Below are positions 21,640-32,400 of a stretch of 64,000 nt of DNA, in pieces. The position numbers and the translations under genes were made by a program. This DNA comes from Taudactylus pleione (taxonomy: Eukaryota > Chordata > Amphibia > Anura > Myobatrachidae). How positions within the stretch are numbered: the first letter of the stretch is position 1; each line of letters starts with the position of its first letter. The stretch covers positions 62,001-126,000 of the forward strand of contig JAUIMM010000017.1 in NCBI GenBank assembly GCA_031769625.1, given 5' to 3'. The notes under the pieces are model-generated. The model had not been told where the DNA came from. It saw only the letters and a program-made list of their open reading frames with translations, and did not search any database.

Positions 21640-22149
21640 TGGTGGGGGCGGGGCATTGGAGCACAGCAGTTGGAGGGCCTATTTTGATTGGGGGCCTGGA
21701 GCTGTAGCTCCAACAGCCCCATTGTTAATCCAGCCCTGCTCTGCATAGCAACGGGTGTGCAGAAGGTGAAGAGATGCCGCATCTGTTCACCTGTGTAAGG
21801 CAGCTGCCCAGCATCTCGGAGACTGCTGGGCACGCCCCCTATAATGATATAAACAGGGTTTGCTGTGAGGCTCTGCCCCATTTCCAATAAACCCACCCCT
21901 TTTCATCGGAGCTTCGCCCACTTTTCACGCACGCGCCTCAGGCACGCGAAGTGTCCCTCTCTGTGGAACACAAAAGTTGGGAGGTATGAGCCATGGCACC
22001 ATCTCTCAGCCCCCCTCTGAGTACGCTCATCACCTGGTTCGTGCTGTGCCTATTAATGAATGATGCAGCGGTGACTTTACACGCAATGCTGCCCCTCCCC
22101 AGGCAATTCTGTCCCTGCCTCCCTCACACGCAGGGGAGGGATGTGTTGG
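21640..22149. other. Decayed repeat, no gene
   Basis: GGCTGGTGGGGGCGGGG...TTAATCCAGCCCTGC (21635-21740) looks like an element with GGCTGG/CCAGCC ends. The rest is unrecognised. Confidence 0.4.
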
Positions 22150-22260
22150 TGCTGGGTCAAGCGTGGTGGGTTCAGGGGTGGTGGTGTGTGCATGTTCGAG
22201 GGGGGCTCCCCAGAGACATCAGTGTACTTGGCCTCAAGATTTCTGTTGCCGACCCTGCAT
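22150..22260. repeat. Dispersed repeat F, copy 1
   Basis: Similar to 32641-32742: GAGGGGGGC-CCCAGAGA, ATCAGTGTAC and CAAGATTTCTGTTG are shared in order. Class unknown. Confidence 0.7.
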
Positions 22261-22283
22261 ACAAGATGTATAGTAGGTACAGT

Positions 22284-22636
22284 CAGTGGCGTACCTCCCC
22301 GCGGTGACACCCGGTGCGGGGAGGGATGCCTTGAGCGTGGCGGAGCCGCGCACTTCGCCGAAAAGGGGTGTGGCCTCGATGGAGGAGGCGTGGCCTTGGG
22401 AACGGGGCGTGGCTTCGCGTCCCAAGACCGCCGGTAGTTAGTTATCAATGGGGGGTGCCGGAGGTGCGGGCAGTGCAGGCTCCTTCTCTGTGACAGGAGC
22501 CGAGTGCTGCACATGATGTTACAGTGCAGCACCCGCCTCCTGTTACCGAGGGGGAGCCTGCACCTTGGTGTCACCCCTCGGCGGGTGACACCCGGGTGCG
22601 GCCCGCACCCCCCGCACCCCCCTTCTGACGCCACTG
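22284..22636. mobile_element. hAT-like MITE with CAGTGGCGT ends
   Basis: Perfect 9-bp terminal inverted repeats CAGTGGCGT/ACGCCACTG and a perfect 8-bp duplication GGTACAGT at 22276-22283 and 22637-22644. GC-rich, non-coding interior with repeated GGCGTGGC. Confidence 0.92.
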
Positions 22637-22644
22637 GGTACAGT

Positions 22645-23188
22645 CAATAGGAAATTATACACAAGAACAATGTATTAGTGATTGTGTGGTTCTGTTCTAG
22701 TTTCCAAAGGTAATGCTGGAACCTGTAGTTCCACAAAGGCAAAAATAATGCTAGGCCTATCCCATCTAGAACAAGTAGACAGATAATTGCTGCTAAACTA
22801 CAAGTCCCAGAGATGTCTCAGCAGCGCAAGTCAGGTACAGTCCTATACATACAGTATATAAGCCCCATATCCCCAGCTTGCTGCACTATTACATACAGGC
22901 TCTCACTATAATGCCCAGGTCGTTCTGAAGTGTACCCTGCCTTAGGCAGCTGCCTAAAAGTGCCAGCCCCTGGAGGGCGCTGCTGAGTCCACCAAACAAA
23001 AAAAGGATGTCTCTGAAATAGACAACCTTCTGGTGACGGCTGCTGGTCTAATTAGCCGCCGCTATCTGCCCCAACTCCTGTATGACCTTTTCACTCCAGG
23101 CTGCCAGCAAGTCTCTGCCGTGGCCACCCAGGCGGTCAGCTTCAGCTCTGATGTGTGCTGTGCTGCTGTGTGCTAAGGATAAGGAAGA
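22645..23188. other. No gene recognised
   Basis: CCTGCCTTAGGCAGCTGCC (22938-22956) looks like the start of a common frog repeat. No other feature. Confidence 0.4.
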
Positions 23189-23353
23189 GGTGGCCACCAC
23201 ACTGCCTGCATGTTCCATGTCATTGAATGCAGAGTGCAGAGCAGTGCAGTGTCGTGTCAGGGGGAGATTTGGAGGGTTATCAGAAGAACCTTCCTGGCTG
23301 TCAGGTATATGCATTCACTGACATGGAACATGCAGGCAGTATGGGGGCCACCC
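23189..23353. repeat. Inverted repeat, ~43-bp arms
   Basis: The left arm 23189-23231 (GGTGGCCACCACACTGCCTG...) pairs with 23310-23353 (...CAGGCAGTATGGGGGCCACC). The central part CTGCATGTTCCATGTCA is nearly perfect. The loop is ~78 bp. Probably a MITE-like foldback. Confidence 0.8.
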
Positions 23354-23460
23354 CTTCCCTCTCCTGAAGTCCTCTCCTCCTACCCTTGGATTCCCAGCCT
23401 GTCAATCACAAAAGAAGCTCCGCCCCTCTACACTACATGTCTTGTTGGTGAGAATTCATA

Positions 23461-23600
23461 TGTGTATGTAATGTATGTGAGTATGTATGTATGTGTGTAT
23501 GTATGTGTGTATGTATGTATGTGGGTATTTATGTATGTATGTATGTATGTGTGTATGTATGTATGTGTGTATTTATGTATGTGTGTATCTATGTATGTAT
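23461..23600. repeat. (GTAT)n microsatellite
   Basis: Imperfect TATG/TGTG tetranucleotide array. Met/Val/Cys-rich frames here are artefacts. Confidence 0.95.
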
Positions 23601-23601
23601 G

Positions 23602-23940
23602 CATACTTGCCTACCCTCCCGTAAATCGGGTGCCGCTCCCAACCTCCCAGGAAGGCAGGCAATCCTCCTGGCCCCCGGCGATGTGTCCGCACCCTCCCGC
23701 ACTTGTAAGGAAAAACCTCGGCAGCAGGGGGGCCGGTGACGCGATTTGCGTCATTGTGGTTCCGCCATTAATCACGGCATTGTGAAGAGGGGGCAGAGCC
23801 ATGATGATGCGATTGCGCTACCACGCCCCCATGCTCCGCCCCCAATACCGCATCAGCTGCCGAGCCCCGCCCCCTTTGACCGTGTCACGCCCCACAAAAA
23901 AGGGACTGTCCCTCTGAATGCGGGACAGTTGGGAGGTATG
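23602..23940. mobile_element. CATACTTGCC/CATACCTCCC-end MITE, copy 3
   Basis: Left end CATACTTGCCTACCCTCCCG. Right end (other strand) CATACCTCCCAACTGTCCCG. The interior shares GCTCCCAACCTCCC and GGCGATTGCG-type sequence with other copies. Inserted at the edge of a GTAT array, so the duplication cannot be read. Confidence 0.8.
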
Positions 23941-24049
23941 CATACATATATATATATGTATATTGCACATACACACATATACTGTATATCTATAGCTAAA
24001 CACAAACATGTATATGTCACACATACATCACACACACACACACACTTAC

Positions 24050-24102
24050 CTTGCAGCAGCTGCAGGTTATAGATGAAGACATGACCATGTCATTAGGCTC
24101 CT
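24050..24102 (-). pseudogene. Degraded copy of an unidentified exon
   Basis: On the minus strand it matches 27342-27405 at both splice edges (CTGCTGCAAG|GTAAGT donor). An 8-bp deletion in the middle shifts the frame relative to the other copy. Flanking CA/TA microsatellite sequence is also shared, so this is a local duplication in the same orientation. Confidence 0.4.
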
Positions 24103-24167
24103 CTAATGGAAAATACATTTTGGCCCCCGGACATTACGTCATAGTCAATGAGAGGATCAGGATCTAA

Positions 24168-24777
24168 GGAGCTCATTCAGACCCACTCGCTAGATGCGTT
24201 CTTTCGCTCCCAGCGTATGCAAATTTGGCCAAGTGATGGCACAGCAGGCAGTCGCACGCCAAGGCTTAAGCATGCCCACTATGTTCTGGCATGTGATCAC
24301 TTTGTGTATGTAGACGCTCACCAGCCTGTCTTAAGCCGGCCACTAATGCACGTCATCTTCAGTAAGTGTATGCAAGCCTGGGTACATTGTGTACCATCGG
24401 AAGCGAATGCAGTGCTTGAGGTAGACTGTACCCTACCTCAAGCACTACGATCACTTCAGTGTGAAATACAACCAGGTGATGTGTACTATGACGCTGCCTG
24501 TTAATTATGCGCGCCTCTGAAACGGCGTTATTTCGGTCAGACACGACTGCGTTCACATCTACACTCCCCCGTTTCTAGTGGCCTGCCCCTGTTACCACCC
24601 ACAATCGGCTTCTCCTGTCACTCACTCTGCTGGGCTGTCTATACTGGGCGAGCGAACGCTTCTTGATTTTTCGCACTGGTTTGCGCACGCACACTCCGAT
24701 GCATACGCATGCACACAATGCAAACATCGGCCAGCTACGAGCGAACACTTCTTAATGTCCGGGTCTGAATCAGCTCC
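24168..24777. mobile_element. Harbinger-like MITE (GGAGCTCATTCAGACCC end)
   Basis: The right end reads GGAGCTGATTCAGACCC on the other strand, giving 17-bp inverted termini with one mismatch. Left flank TAA, right flank AAA. The interior is shared with 20540-21030 and 56663-57221. Confidence 0.85.
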
Positions 24778-24829
24778 AAAGTTCCTGCTTGTTCCTGCTG
24801 AAAAATACAGCTGTATATATATATATATA

Positions 24830-25030
24830 TTCCAAGGGGATCCGGCACTCACTGAAAAGAAACAAACTGCACCCCGTTGCCTTGCACATGTACGTCCGGA
24901 CTCCAGACCCACAATAATAGAAGTAAGGAAAGGTGAGCTTATGTTGTATACTTTGTCCTGATGAAAATGTTAACTCATTGAAACATTGACCACAGGAGTA
25001 AAATCCTTTTTTGGATAAAAATTTTGGCAG
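24830..25030 (+). mobile_element. Probable Penelope-like element fragment with hammerhead-like core
   Basis: After a TA run comes CCAAGGGGATCCGGCACTCA, then non-coding sequence, a hammerhead-like core at 24958-24984 and GTAAAATCCTTTTTTGGAT. The GAGTGCC/GGCACTC phrase links it to the fragment at 21.04 kb. Assignment is from memory of such termini, not from coding sequence. Confidence 0.4.
24958..24984 (+). ncRNA. Hammerhead-ribozyme-like core
   Basis: CTGATGA (24958-24964), a short stem II AATG/CATT (24966-24969 with 24976-24979) and GAAAC (24980-24984). All invariant bases of the conserved core are present. Stem I, stem III and the cleavage triplet are not clearly formed, so function is doubtful. 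Confidence 0.4.
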
Positions 25031-25089
25031 CCGGGTGGCATCAAGAAGCAGCAGGGTGGCAAACTTTGTGCAAAAAGGGGCCTAGCTTT

Positions 25090-25265
25090 CCATGGAGGGG
25101 GCGTGACAACACAATAGTACCAATTCACATTAAGCCCACACAATATGGCCCCTTTATTGCCCATGATGTACACAGTATGCCCCTTATTGCCCAATATATA
25201 CACAGTATGTCCCCTTATTGCACATTATGCCCCCACAGTATGGCCCCTTATTGCACACTATGCCT
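25090..25265. repeat. Degenerate minisatellite (CCCCTTATTGC unit)
   Basis: About five imperfect ~35-bp units built on ACAGTATG-CCCCTTATTGC. Related, partly inverted, arrays occur at 45139-45318 and 59340-59530. Confidence 0.75.
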
Positions 25266-25826
25266 GGCTTGGGTGTTGAGAGGGGGCAAAGGTAGATAGC
25301 TAGGGCACTATTGTGGACAAGGAGGTGGTTAGGGACAGGCAGTGCTAGGGGTAAGGACGGGGGTGCACACAGCAGTCAGGGTAAATGGGAATTAATACCA
25401 GGCGAAGGGGCCACACAGCTGGGGAGTGACAGGGGCCACAAAGCCAGCCAGTAACACCAATGACAGGAGTCCTTACCATTCTGGATGCTCCTCTACCAGC
25501 ACCGTTTACACCTGGGCAACTGGTATGCACACCTCCCCAGCTCGGGTCCGACATCCCCACTGAGGCACAGTGAATGGAGAGTGGCTGTGGCGGGATCAGC
25601 GTGTGATGGAGAGGGACCGGAGTGAGGCTGAGTAAGCCAGGAACAGAGCGACGAGTGGGCAGCAACTGCAGAAGGCGCACACAGAGGGAGGAGGAGTTGC
25701 AAGCGCCAGGGTGATTCTCGGAACTGTAGTGAAGAGAATCTGCCGGCGGCGATTGGTTAAGAAGATGCCGCCGGCTGTTATTGGTTTCGGCGGACCGCCC
25801 TTTAAGTAGAGCCTTGGGAGAGCACG
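25266..25826. other. No gene recognised
   Basis: A long minus-strand frame crosses this part but runs on into TA microsatellite and shows no domain. GC-rich stretch around 25730-25800 without other signals. Confidence 0.4.
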
Positions 25827-25930
25827 GTTTTATATATATATATAAATATAAGTACATATATATATATATACACTTTGCTACAAGACTTATGCACACATAT
25901 ATATATAAATATATGCACATATATATATAT

Positions 25931-26743
25931 ATGCATAAGTCTTGTAGCAAAGTGTAGTAAACTGCTTTGTGCAAAAAGTGCAATGTGTGCAAAGTGTGCT
26001 ACTGAAGTGCTGAAATAGACCAATAATTTAATCGTTTAAAATGACCCCATCAGAATGGGGTAACCAGGTGGATAATAAAGTGCAATGTATCCACCTGGTA
26101 ACCCATTAAAGGTTGATTAGAGGTTGTGATCATTGCTAGGCTGTGTTTTGGATTTTTGCTCAGGTATAAATAAATTGCTATATATATCTTTATTGCACTC
26201 TGGGCCTGATTCAGATCTGCTCACGAGTGCTGAGCGCTCGCAAGCAGGTCAATGGTGGCCCAGTGTGCATGCGTACGACGGAGCCGGCTCCGTCGTGCGC
26301 ATGCGCGAGACCCGGATAGCGACGGGCACACCGTCACTCTGGGTCTCGTACCAAAGGGGGCGTGCTGTCGATGTTGAGTGACAGCATGCCCCCTTTGGAA
26401 GGCAGGCCAGGGGAACGCCTACCATCTGGGGATGGCTCCACTGACATCACAAGTGACCCACAGCTATACGAGCGGCCAGGAGGCTGCTCTAAAAAACAAG
26501 AAGGCCAGCCCTGATTCAGAACGAGCGCTCTGTCAGAGCATCCGGCTCTGAATCAGGGCCTCTGTTCATATCACTGGTATATATTTTGGTATTTATGAAG
26601 CACTTTACCATCCCCATTTTGATGGGGTCATTTTAAATGGTTAAATTATTGGTTTATTTCAGCACTTTAGTAGCACACTTTGCACACACTGCGCTTTTTT
26701 CACAAAGCAGTTTACTACACTTTGCTACAAGATTTATGCACAT
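25931..26743. repeat. Foldback structure with ~135-bp arms, split by a MITE
   Basis: The left arm 25931-26062 and the right arm 26607-26743 are inverted copies: both read GTGCTGAAAT, then CCAATAATTTAA and ATGACCCCATCA in the same order on opposite strands. The spacer holds a second hairpin (ACCAGGTGGATA...TATCCACCTGGT at 26063-26100) and the Harbinger-like MITE at 26202-26560. Confidence 0.85.
26202..26560. mobile_element. Harbinger-like MITE inside the foldback
   Basis: GGGCCTGATTCAGA left end and GGCCCTGATTCAGA right end (other strand), flanked by TCT at 26199-26201 and 26561-26563. It shares CCAAAGGGGGCGTGCTGTCG and ATGTTGAGTGACAGC with 63443-63912, which also has a TCT duplication. Confidence 0.9.
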
Positions 26744-26983
26744 ATATAATATATATATGAACACTACTGCACTTCATTCTTGACCCAGTGGGTTATAAAA
26801 CGCCATTATACATAAGACACTCTAGTCGCTTAAATCAGTTTCACTTATCAAACTCATTTCTGTGGCATAGACCCCGATGCTATTATTTATATTGGTTCAG
26901 CTAACGTTTTCAGAATAGAGAGAAGAGTGGTCTTTGCTAATAAGTAGGTCTGCTCCTGAATTGGGCCGTTCCATACACAGTTT

Positions 26984-26989
<6 letters not shown>

Positions 26990-27025
<36 letters not shown>

Positions 27026-27118
27026 TGTATACATACACACATACATATAAATATTCATACACAGACATATATACCCACATACATGTACAGTATATATTAT
27101 ACATACACACACATATGG

Positions 27119-27159
<41 letters not shown>

Positions 27160-27300
27160 CACACACATACATACACACATATATATATATATATATATAT
27201 TCATACACAGACATATATATATATATATATATACACAAACATACATATGTGTATACACACACGTGTACAGTGTATTACACATACACACATATATATCTAA
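26990..27300. repeat. TA/CA microsatellite cluster
   Basis: Long alternating TA tracts mixed with ACATACACAC. It adjoins the exon-like block at 27342 and resembles the flank of the copy at 24050. Confidence 0.95.
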
Positions 27301-27341
27301 ACACTAACATGCATATGCATTACAAACACACACACACATAC

Positions 27342-27405
27342 CTTGCAGCAGCTGTGGGTTGTAGATGAAGACAGGTCCAGGCACCATGTCATTAGGCTCC
27401 TCTCC
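27342..27405 (-). CDS. Possible exon of an unidentified gene
   Basis: Minus-strand block with a strong acceptor (GATTCCTTTCCTGCTAG) and donor (CTGCAAG|GTATGTG). The 64-nt exon is open in one frame: GEEPNDMVPGPVFIYNPQLL followed by Q and a split Gly codon, phase 1. I do not recognise the protein. The frame-disrupted second copy at 24050-24102 suggests local duplication and decay of one copy. It could be a non-functional splice-like block. Confidence 0.35.
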
Positions 27406-27712
27406 CTAGCAGGAAAGGAATCACATCATATTGGTCCAGGGCTTAATAATATGATACCCGCTCTCGCGTCTTACAGTTTTGGGTGCTCATAAGCACCACC
27501 CTGCGTGTACCACTGGTAACTGAAGGTCAAATGTTTATGAGTAATATAATAACTACTGTATAGGCTATTTAAAAAATAAACTGTTGTCATCAATATTAGA
27601 GGAAAAAGACCCTTGGGATGAGAAATGACTGCCGGGTAACCCTTTGTTTTCAAGAGTTTTTCAGGTGCAGCCAGCAGAATAGTTCTAAAACTCCACCACC
27701 ACCAACAACTAT
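27406..27712. other. No gene recognised
   Basis: Would be intronic if the block at 27342 is an exon. Nothing else seen. Confidence 0.4.
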
Positions 27713-28593
27713 GGGCCATATTCAATATGGGGCGAAAAGTCTGTCATCGGCGATAATTTATCGCTGATGACATCATTTTCGCCTGTTTCAATTATCCCAA
27801 TATTCAATTTCAAAGACTTTTCGCCGGTGCGAAAAGTCTTTGTAAAAAAAATGGGTATATGTTTTCTCCATGTAATACATGATGAAAAAGTGCAGAATTG
27901 GGGTTTTGGGCTGCAGAATAAAAGAAAATAGCATGCAGCCTTTTTAATGTCCCCTAAAAGTCATCTGTGTCAAAAAAAACATTTTTAAAAAATCCTCAGG
28001 ACACCCCAAAAAATATACTTTAATTTTGGGGGCAAAAAAAAAAATATTGGGGAAAAAGTTTTAAACTACCGAAAATTATTCAGGGGGGTTTCCCATGTAT
28101 GCGGCTCGTAGCGGCAGGTGCATTTTCTAGAATGCGGCTGGTAGCGGCAGGTGCATTTTTGAAGAATTTTAAAAAATAACTTTAGGGACTTAAAAATATG
28201 CTTGTACCCATTTTCATGTGCCCCAAATTTGATAGGCATTGTTATTTTTACTCTCCAAAAAAAGCTAAGTGCTATTCTTCACTAGTTCTTCACAGGCGCA
28301 TTTATGCACCTGCCACGGCTATGTTAAAACCCCGTCTATCTTCAGCAGGCCAAATCGGGGGTGCCCAAAGTGATCCCCCATGTCAGAACATCTTTTGGGG
28401 GTTGACAGCATTATTTCCCCAAAAACAAACAGCACTTTTCGATACTTACCTTTCCGCCGGGTCCAGTTTTCGCCGGATCCAAATTGAATATGGGGATAAG
28501 CGGGCATGCGCCCAATACTTTATCCCTGCAAAAAACGGCGATGATGGTGAAAAGTCCGACCTCTGACTTTTCTCTTCAAATTGAATATGGCCC
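27713..28593. mobile_element. MITE with GGGCCATATTCAAT termini
   Basis: Left GGGCCATATTCAATATGG, right (other strand) GGGCCATATTCAATTTGA. The sub-terminal GCGAAAAGTC/GACTTTTC also pairs. The interior has a ~36-bp tandem duplication of GCGGCAGGTGCATTTT at 28098-28160. Non-coding. Confidence 0.85.
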
Positions 28594-29103
28594 TAAAGAG
28601 GACACTGTGACTGTGCGTCATGCTGTTGCTGATACGTACTTCTACTTAAGCCTCTATAATTTATTCAATTTCTAGGTCTGAAAGGTTAAATTCTTTACTA
28701 TACAAGCTAGCCTTCTATAGTTAATCAGCATGAAACAGCATCCATGATAAAAGATACAAGCGAAACACCATCTGCGTCAGTCCAGCAAGGAGATTTGTCA
28801 GTGATGCCACAGAGGCCCTCTTCCAAGCTCAAAAATGTATATGAATTAATGTTTTTTTTAATTACCCTGATTTGTAACTTCAAGCATTTGTCAACATCAA
28901 TTGATTGTAATAGGAGAAGTAACAGTATCAGCTACAAGTTAGCTACATGAGATGGGCATCATCTATGGTGGTGGGCTGTCTGGTAAAGTATAGCTGGTGC
29001 CATCATCAGCTGCCATGCTGCTGTCACATGATCACCTGCTGCTGTTTACTTTCAAAACTCTGAGTGGCAGTTGGGAGTCAGAGACAGTTGGACTGTTGGC
29101 AGG
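28594..29103 (+). promoter_or_regulatory. Upstream region of the kinase gene
   Basis: Contains the presumed 5' UTR and promoter of the gene starting at 29104. No TATA box or CpG island is obvious. The region just before the ATG (28990-29100) is non-repetitive and less AT-rich. Confidence 0.4.
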
Positions 29104-29497
29104 ATGGCGTCGCATCTGGAGGAAGCCAGGAGCTCAGAGGATGAGGAGTTTTCTATCTACAAGAGAAGAAAGAAGATGATGGTTTTGAAGAAAAGAAAGA
29201 TATCTGACAGTTTGGAGGAGTCTTGGGCCATCAAGAAGGCCAGAAAGAGGATTTCCACCGAGTCTCGCACGAAAGGAAGGAAGAAGTGCCTGCATGTGGA
29301 AAACAGCTCTGATGATGGGAGCCAGGAATTTTTTTCTATGGATTATACCAACCAAAACAGTGATAAGAGGAGGAAGAGAGAGGATCAGATAGAAGAAATT
29401 GGCATAGACAGTGGAATGATTGCAGACAGGAAGAGAAGGAAAACATCTGGGGAGTTCATTCGCTTTGGTGACTCTAGAAGGAGACAAGAACGAGCAG
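29104..29497 (+). CDS. Kinase gene exon 1 (basic N-terminal tail)
   Basis: Begins at an ATG in good context (GGATGG) reading [16 protein letters not shown]. Basic clusters [28 protein letters not shown] and DRKRRK suggest nuclear targeting. An in-frame TTG upstream is not a likely start. The donor CAG|GTATGG leaves phase 1. Confidence 0.82.
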
Positions 29498-32400
29498 GTA
29501 TGGCCGTATCAATATATAAGACATGACAACCAGTAGACTTGGAATAATACAAACCTTACAAGAAAACAACAAAAACAATCTGGACAGTTTAGACCACTCC
29601 CATTATCCACAATTACCACACCCATTTCCTATGAGAATCGCACATCCGACAAATTATGTACCTTTTGCCTGGTGGTAAATATGATAACCTTTATGAAGTA
29701 ATTATTCAATATTATCTGAGGTAATCATTTATGGCCATCACATGCAGTATAACAATATTAGGATTTGCAGCTGAAATTATGAATATAATTAGAAATATGT
29801 GTTTAATTTGGCTATAAGTCTTCTTTATCTGTTATTTTCCATCTCTTGGGTCTCTGTTTACTCAAGTTAGCATGGTCCAAGACTACATCTACTGCCCCTA
29901 AAGGGAATGTAATCATGGGTCCCACTTAGGGGTAAGGCCAACCACTAGCGAGGTGATATACTGCCATTAGTGGGGTTGTGGTAATTCCAACGAGAACTTG
30001 CTTAATGCTAAAGTGTAGTATATAAAGAAAAACAGTTTCATATATTCTATGAAAAAGAACTACATTAATTTATATGGATAAACATATGCATTAATAAATA
30101 CAAAAAATGTACTTTGCTGTTCAAGGGACTACCTGGGACTGTCTGTTATTAGTCTTTTTTTATGCAGATAATGATCTCTGTTGCTTTTCCTAAAAATATC
30201 ATAGTTGGGGCTCTATTCAGCAAACACATTTCTACTAAACAATGCGGATATGAGTGTTACCACATTTTTCAGTACTATTCCCACTATACAGCAATGTGTT
30301 ACCAGAGAAGATAACGCAATTATCTTCTCCATTAATACCAGCTCGCATAGTATCACACTGTAGAGCGGAAGCCATTGCTCCCTACAGTTCTTTAACATTT
30401 TTGCAACTCATCAAGCATCAAAACATTAAATAAAGGTGTAGACGCTTATTTTATATAATGTCATCTCAGAATAGCGTCATATGAAGAAAAATCCTTCTTT
30501 CAGCCTGAAAACAACCAGGATAGAGGGATCTTGTACAATCAGTCCCTGTAGCCATTCCCAGCAGTATAATGATACAGATTTGTAAAAAATGCATATATAT
30601 CTATATATAGCCCATCCCTGAGCTTTTTCATATTGCGCCTCTTTATACACTCCTCTATAGAAACTCCAATTTGGAGTCGGAGGAGCATGTTGGGAAGATA
30701 AGCAGTATGTATTCAAGCCAGAGAAGCATCGGGAAGGCTTAAAATGGCGGAAAAATGGGCATGGCCACTTAAAAATGGGGCGTGTCAACATGACACACCC
30801 CTTTATCGTCACTCTGACCATTCCTTTCCATATGCACCTTAACCCCAGTAGTGCCCCTTATACAGTACCCCAGTATACAATGTCCCCAGTTGTGGTCCCT
30901 CTTATGTAGGCCCATAGTAGTACCCCTTTTACAGTACCCCCAGTAGTGGTCCCCCTTAAGCAGCCCCCCATTAGTTCCCCTTATACAGTACCCCCAGTAT
31001 GCAATGCCCCCAGTAGTGGTCCCCCTTATGCAGCCCCTTATTCAGTGCCCCCAGTAGCTGTCCCCCTTATGCAGGCCCCCAACAGCGAACCCCCCTATAC
31101 AGGGCCCCCTGTAGTGGTTCTCCCTATTTAGTGCCCCCAGTAGTGGTCCCCTAGTAGTAGTTTCCCCCTAGTAGTAGTCTCCAGTAGAGGTTTCCCCTCC
31201 CGATGCAGTACCCCCAGTAGTAGCCCCCTCAGTAATGGTGCACCCAGTTGTAGCTCCCCCCCAGTAATGGTGTCCCCAGAAGTAGTAGCTCCCCCCCCCA
31301 GAAATGGTGTCCCCAGTAGTAGTAGCTCCCACCCAGCAATGGTGCCCCCAGTAGTTGTAGCTCCCCCCAGTAATGGTGCCCCCAGTAGTAGTAGGTCCCC
31401 CCCAGTAATGGTGTCCCCAGTAATAGTAGCTCCCCCCCAGTAATGGTGTCCCCAGTAGTAGTCATCCCCCCAGTAATGGTGTCCCCAGTAGTAGTAGCTC
31501 CCCCCCAGTAATGGTGTCCCCAGTAGTAGCCCCCCCCAGTAATGGTGTCCAATGCAAGACTAATCCATATGCACTGTCCATAAGCGGCCCTGCAGCACCA
31601 CCACTCCAGTCCCTCCACACTACAGAATCCTATCTATTACACTTATCTATGACACCTGACCCTCCCTGGCTGGCAGTCCCAACCAGTCCATAGCATCTCA
31701 CAGTCACTGAATGGCAGCGCAGCAGCTGACTGAAACACACACTAACTGTGAGATGCGGTAAGCAAAATCAATTAATTTAATTAGTTTTGCATTGGATTTA
31801 CATATAGAATATTATGGGATATTATTTAAAACAAAAACGCTGTGCTGCTACTGCCAAATATATATAATATAAAAAAATGGGTATAAGCAGAGGGTGGCTT
31901 TAAAATGGTCTATCTATCTCATAACTATCTATCTAATATCTATCTATCTATCTCAAATATATCTATATAATATCTATCTGTCTATCTCATAGCTATCTAT
32001 CTACAGTATCTACTCTATCTATCTATCCATCCATCTCATATTTATCTATCTACAGTATCGATCTAGCTATCTAACTCATATTTTTCTTTCTATCTCATAT
32101 CTATCTATATCACACCTACATACCTCCCAACCAAATGCGGGACATCCCGTTTTTCTGGGACTGTCCCGCTGTCCCACCCGCGGGCCGTAGTGTCCCACGG
32201 TGGGGGGGAAGTTGGGGAGACCACAAACCGCTCTCCCAAAGCACGTCCCCCAAAGTGACAATAACGGTGGAAGTTGCGAGGCTCTTTCCCATTTTCCATA
32301 GACACCTAGCTAAGTTAGAATGTTGGGAGGTATGCATCTATCTATGTCATATCTGTCTCATCTATTTATCTATGTCTCCTATATCATATTTATCTCTCTA

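Noticed and set aside
22077..22634. 185-codon minus-strand frame
   Set aside because: Lies mostly in the GC-rich hAT-like MITE at 22284-22636, with Pro/Arg-rich composition and no domain.
31229..31618. Gly/Tyr/Trp/His-rich frame on the minus strand
   Set aside because: It is the translation of the ~34-bp minisatellite and follows its period exactly.
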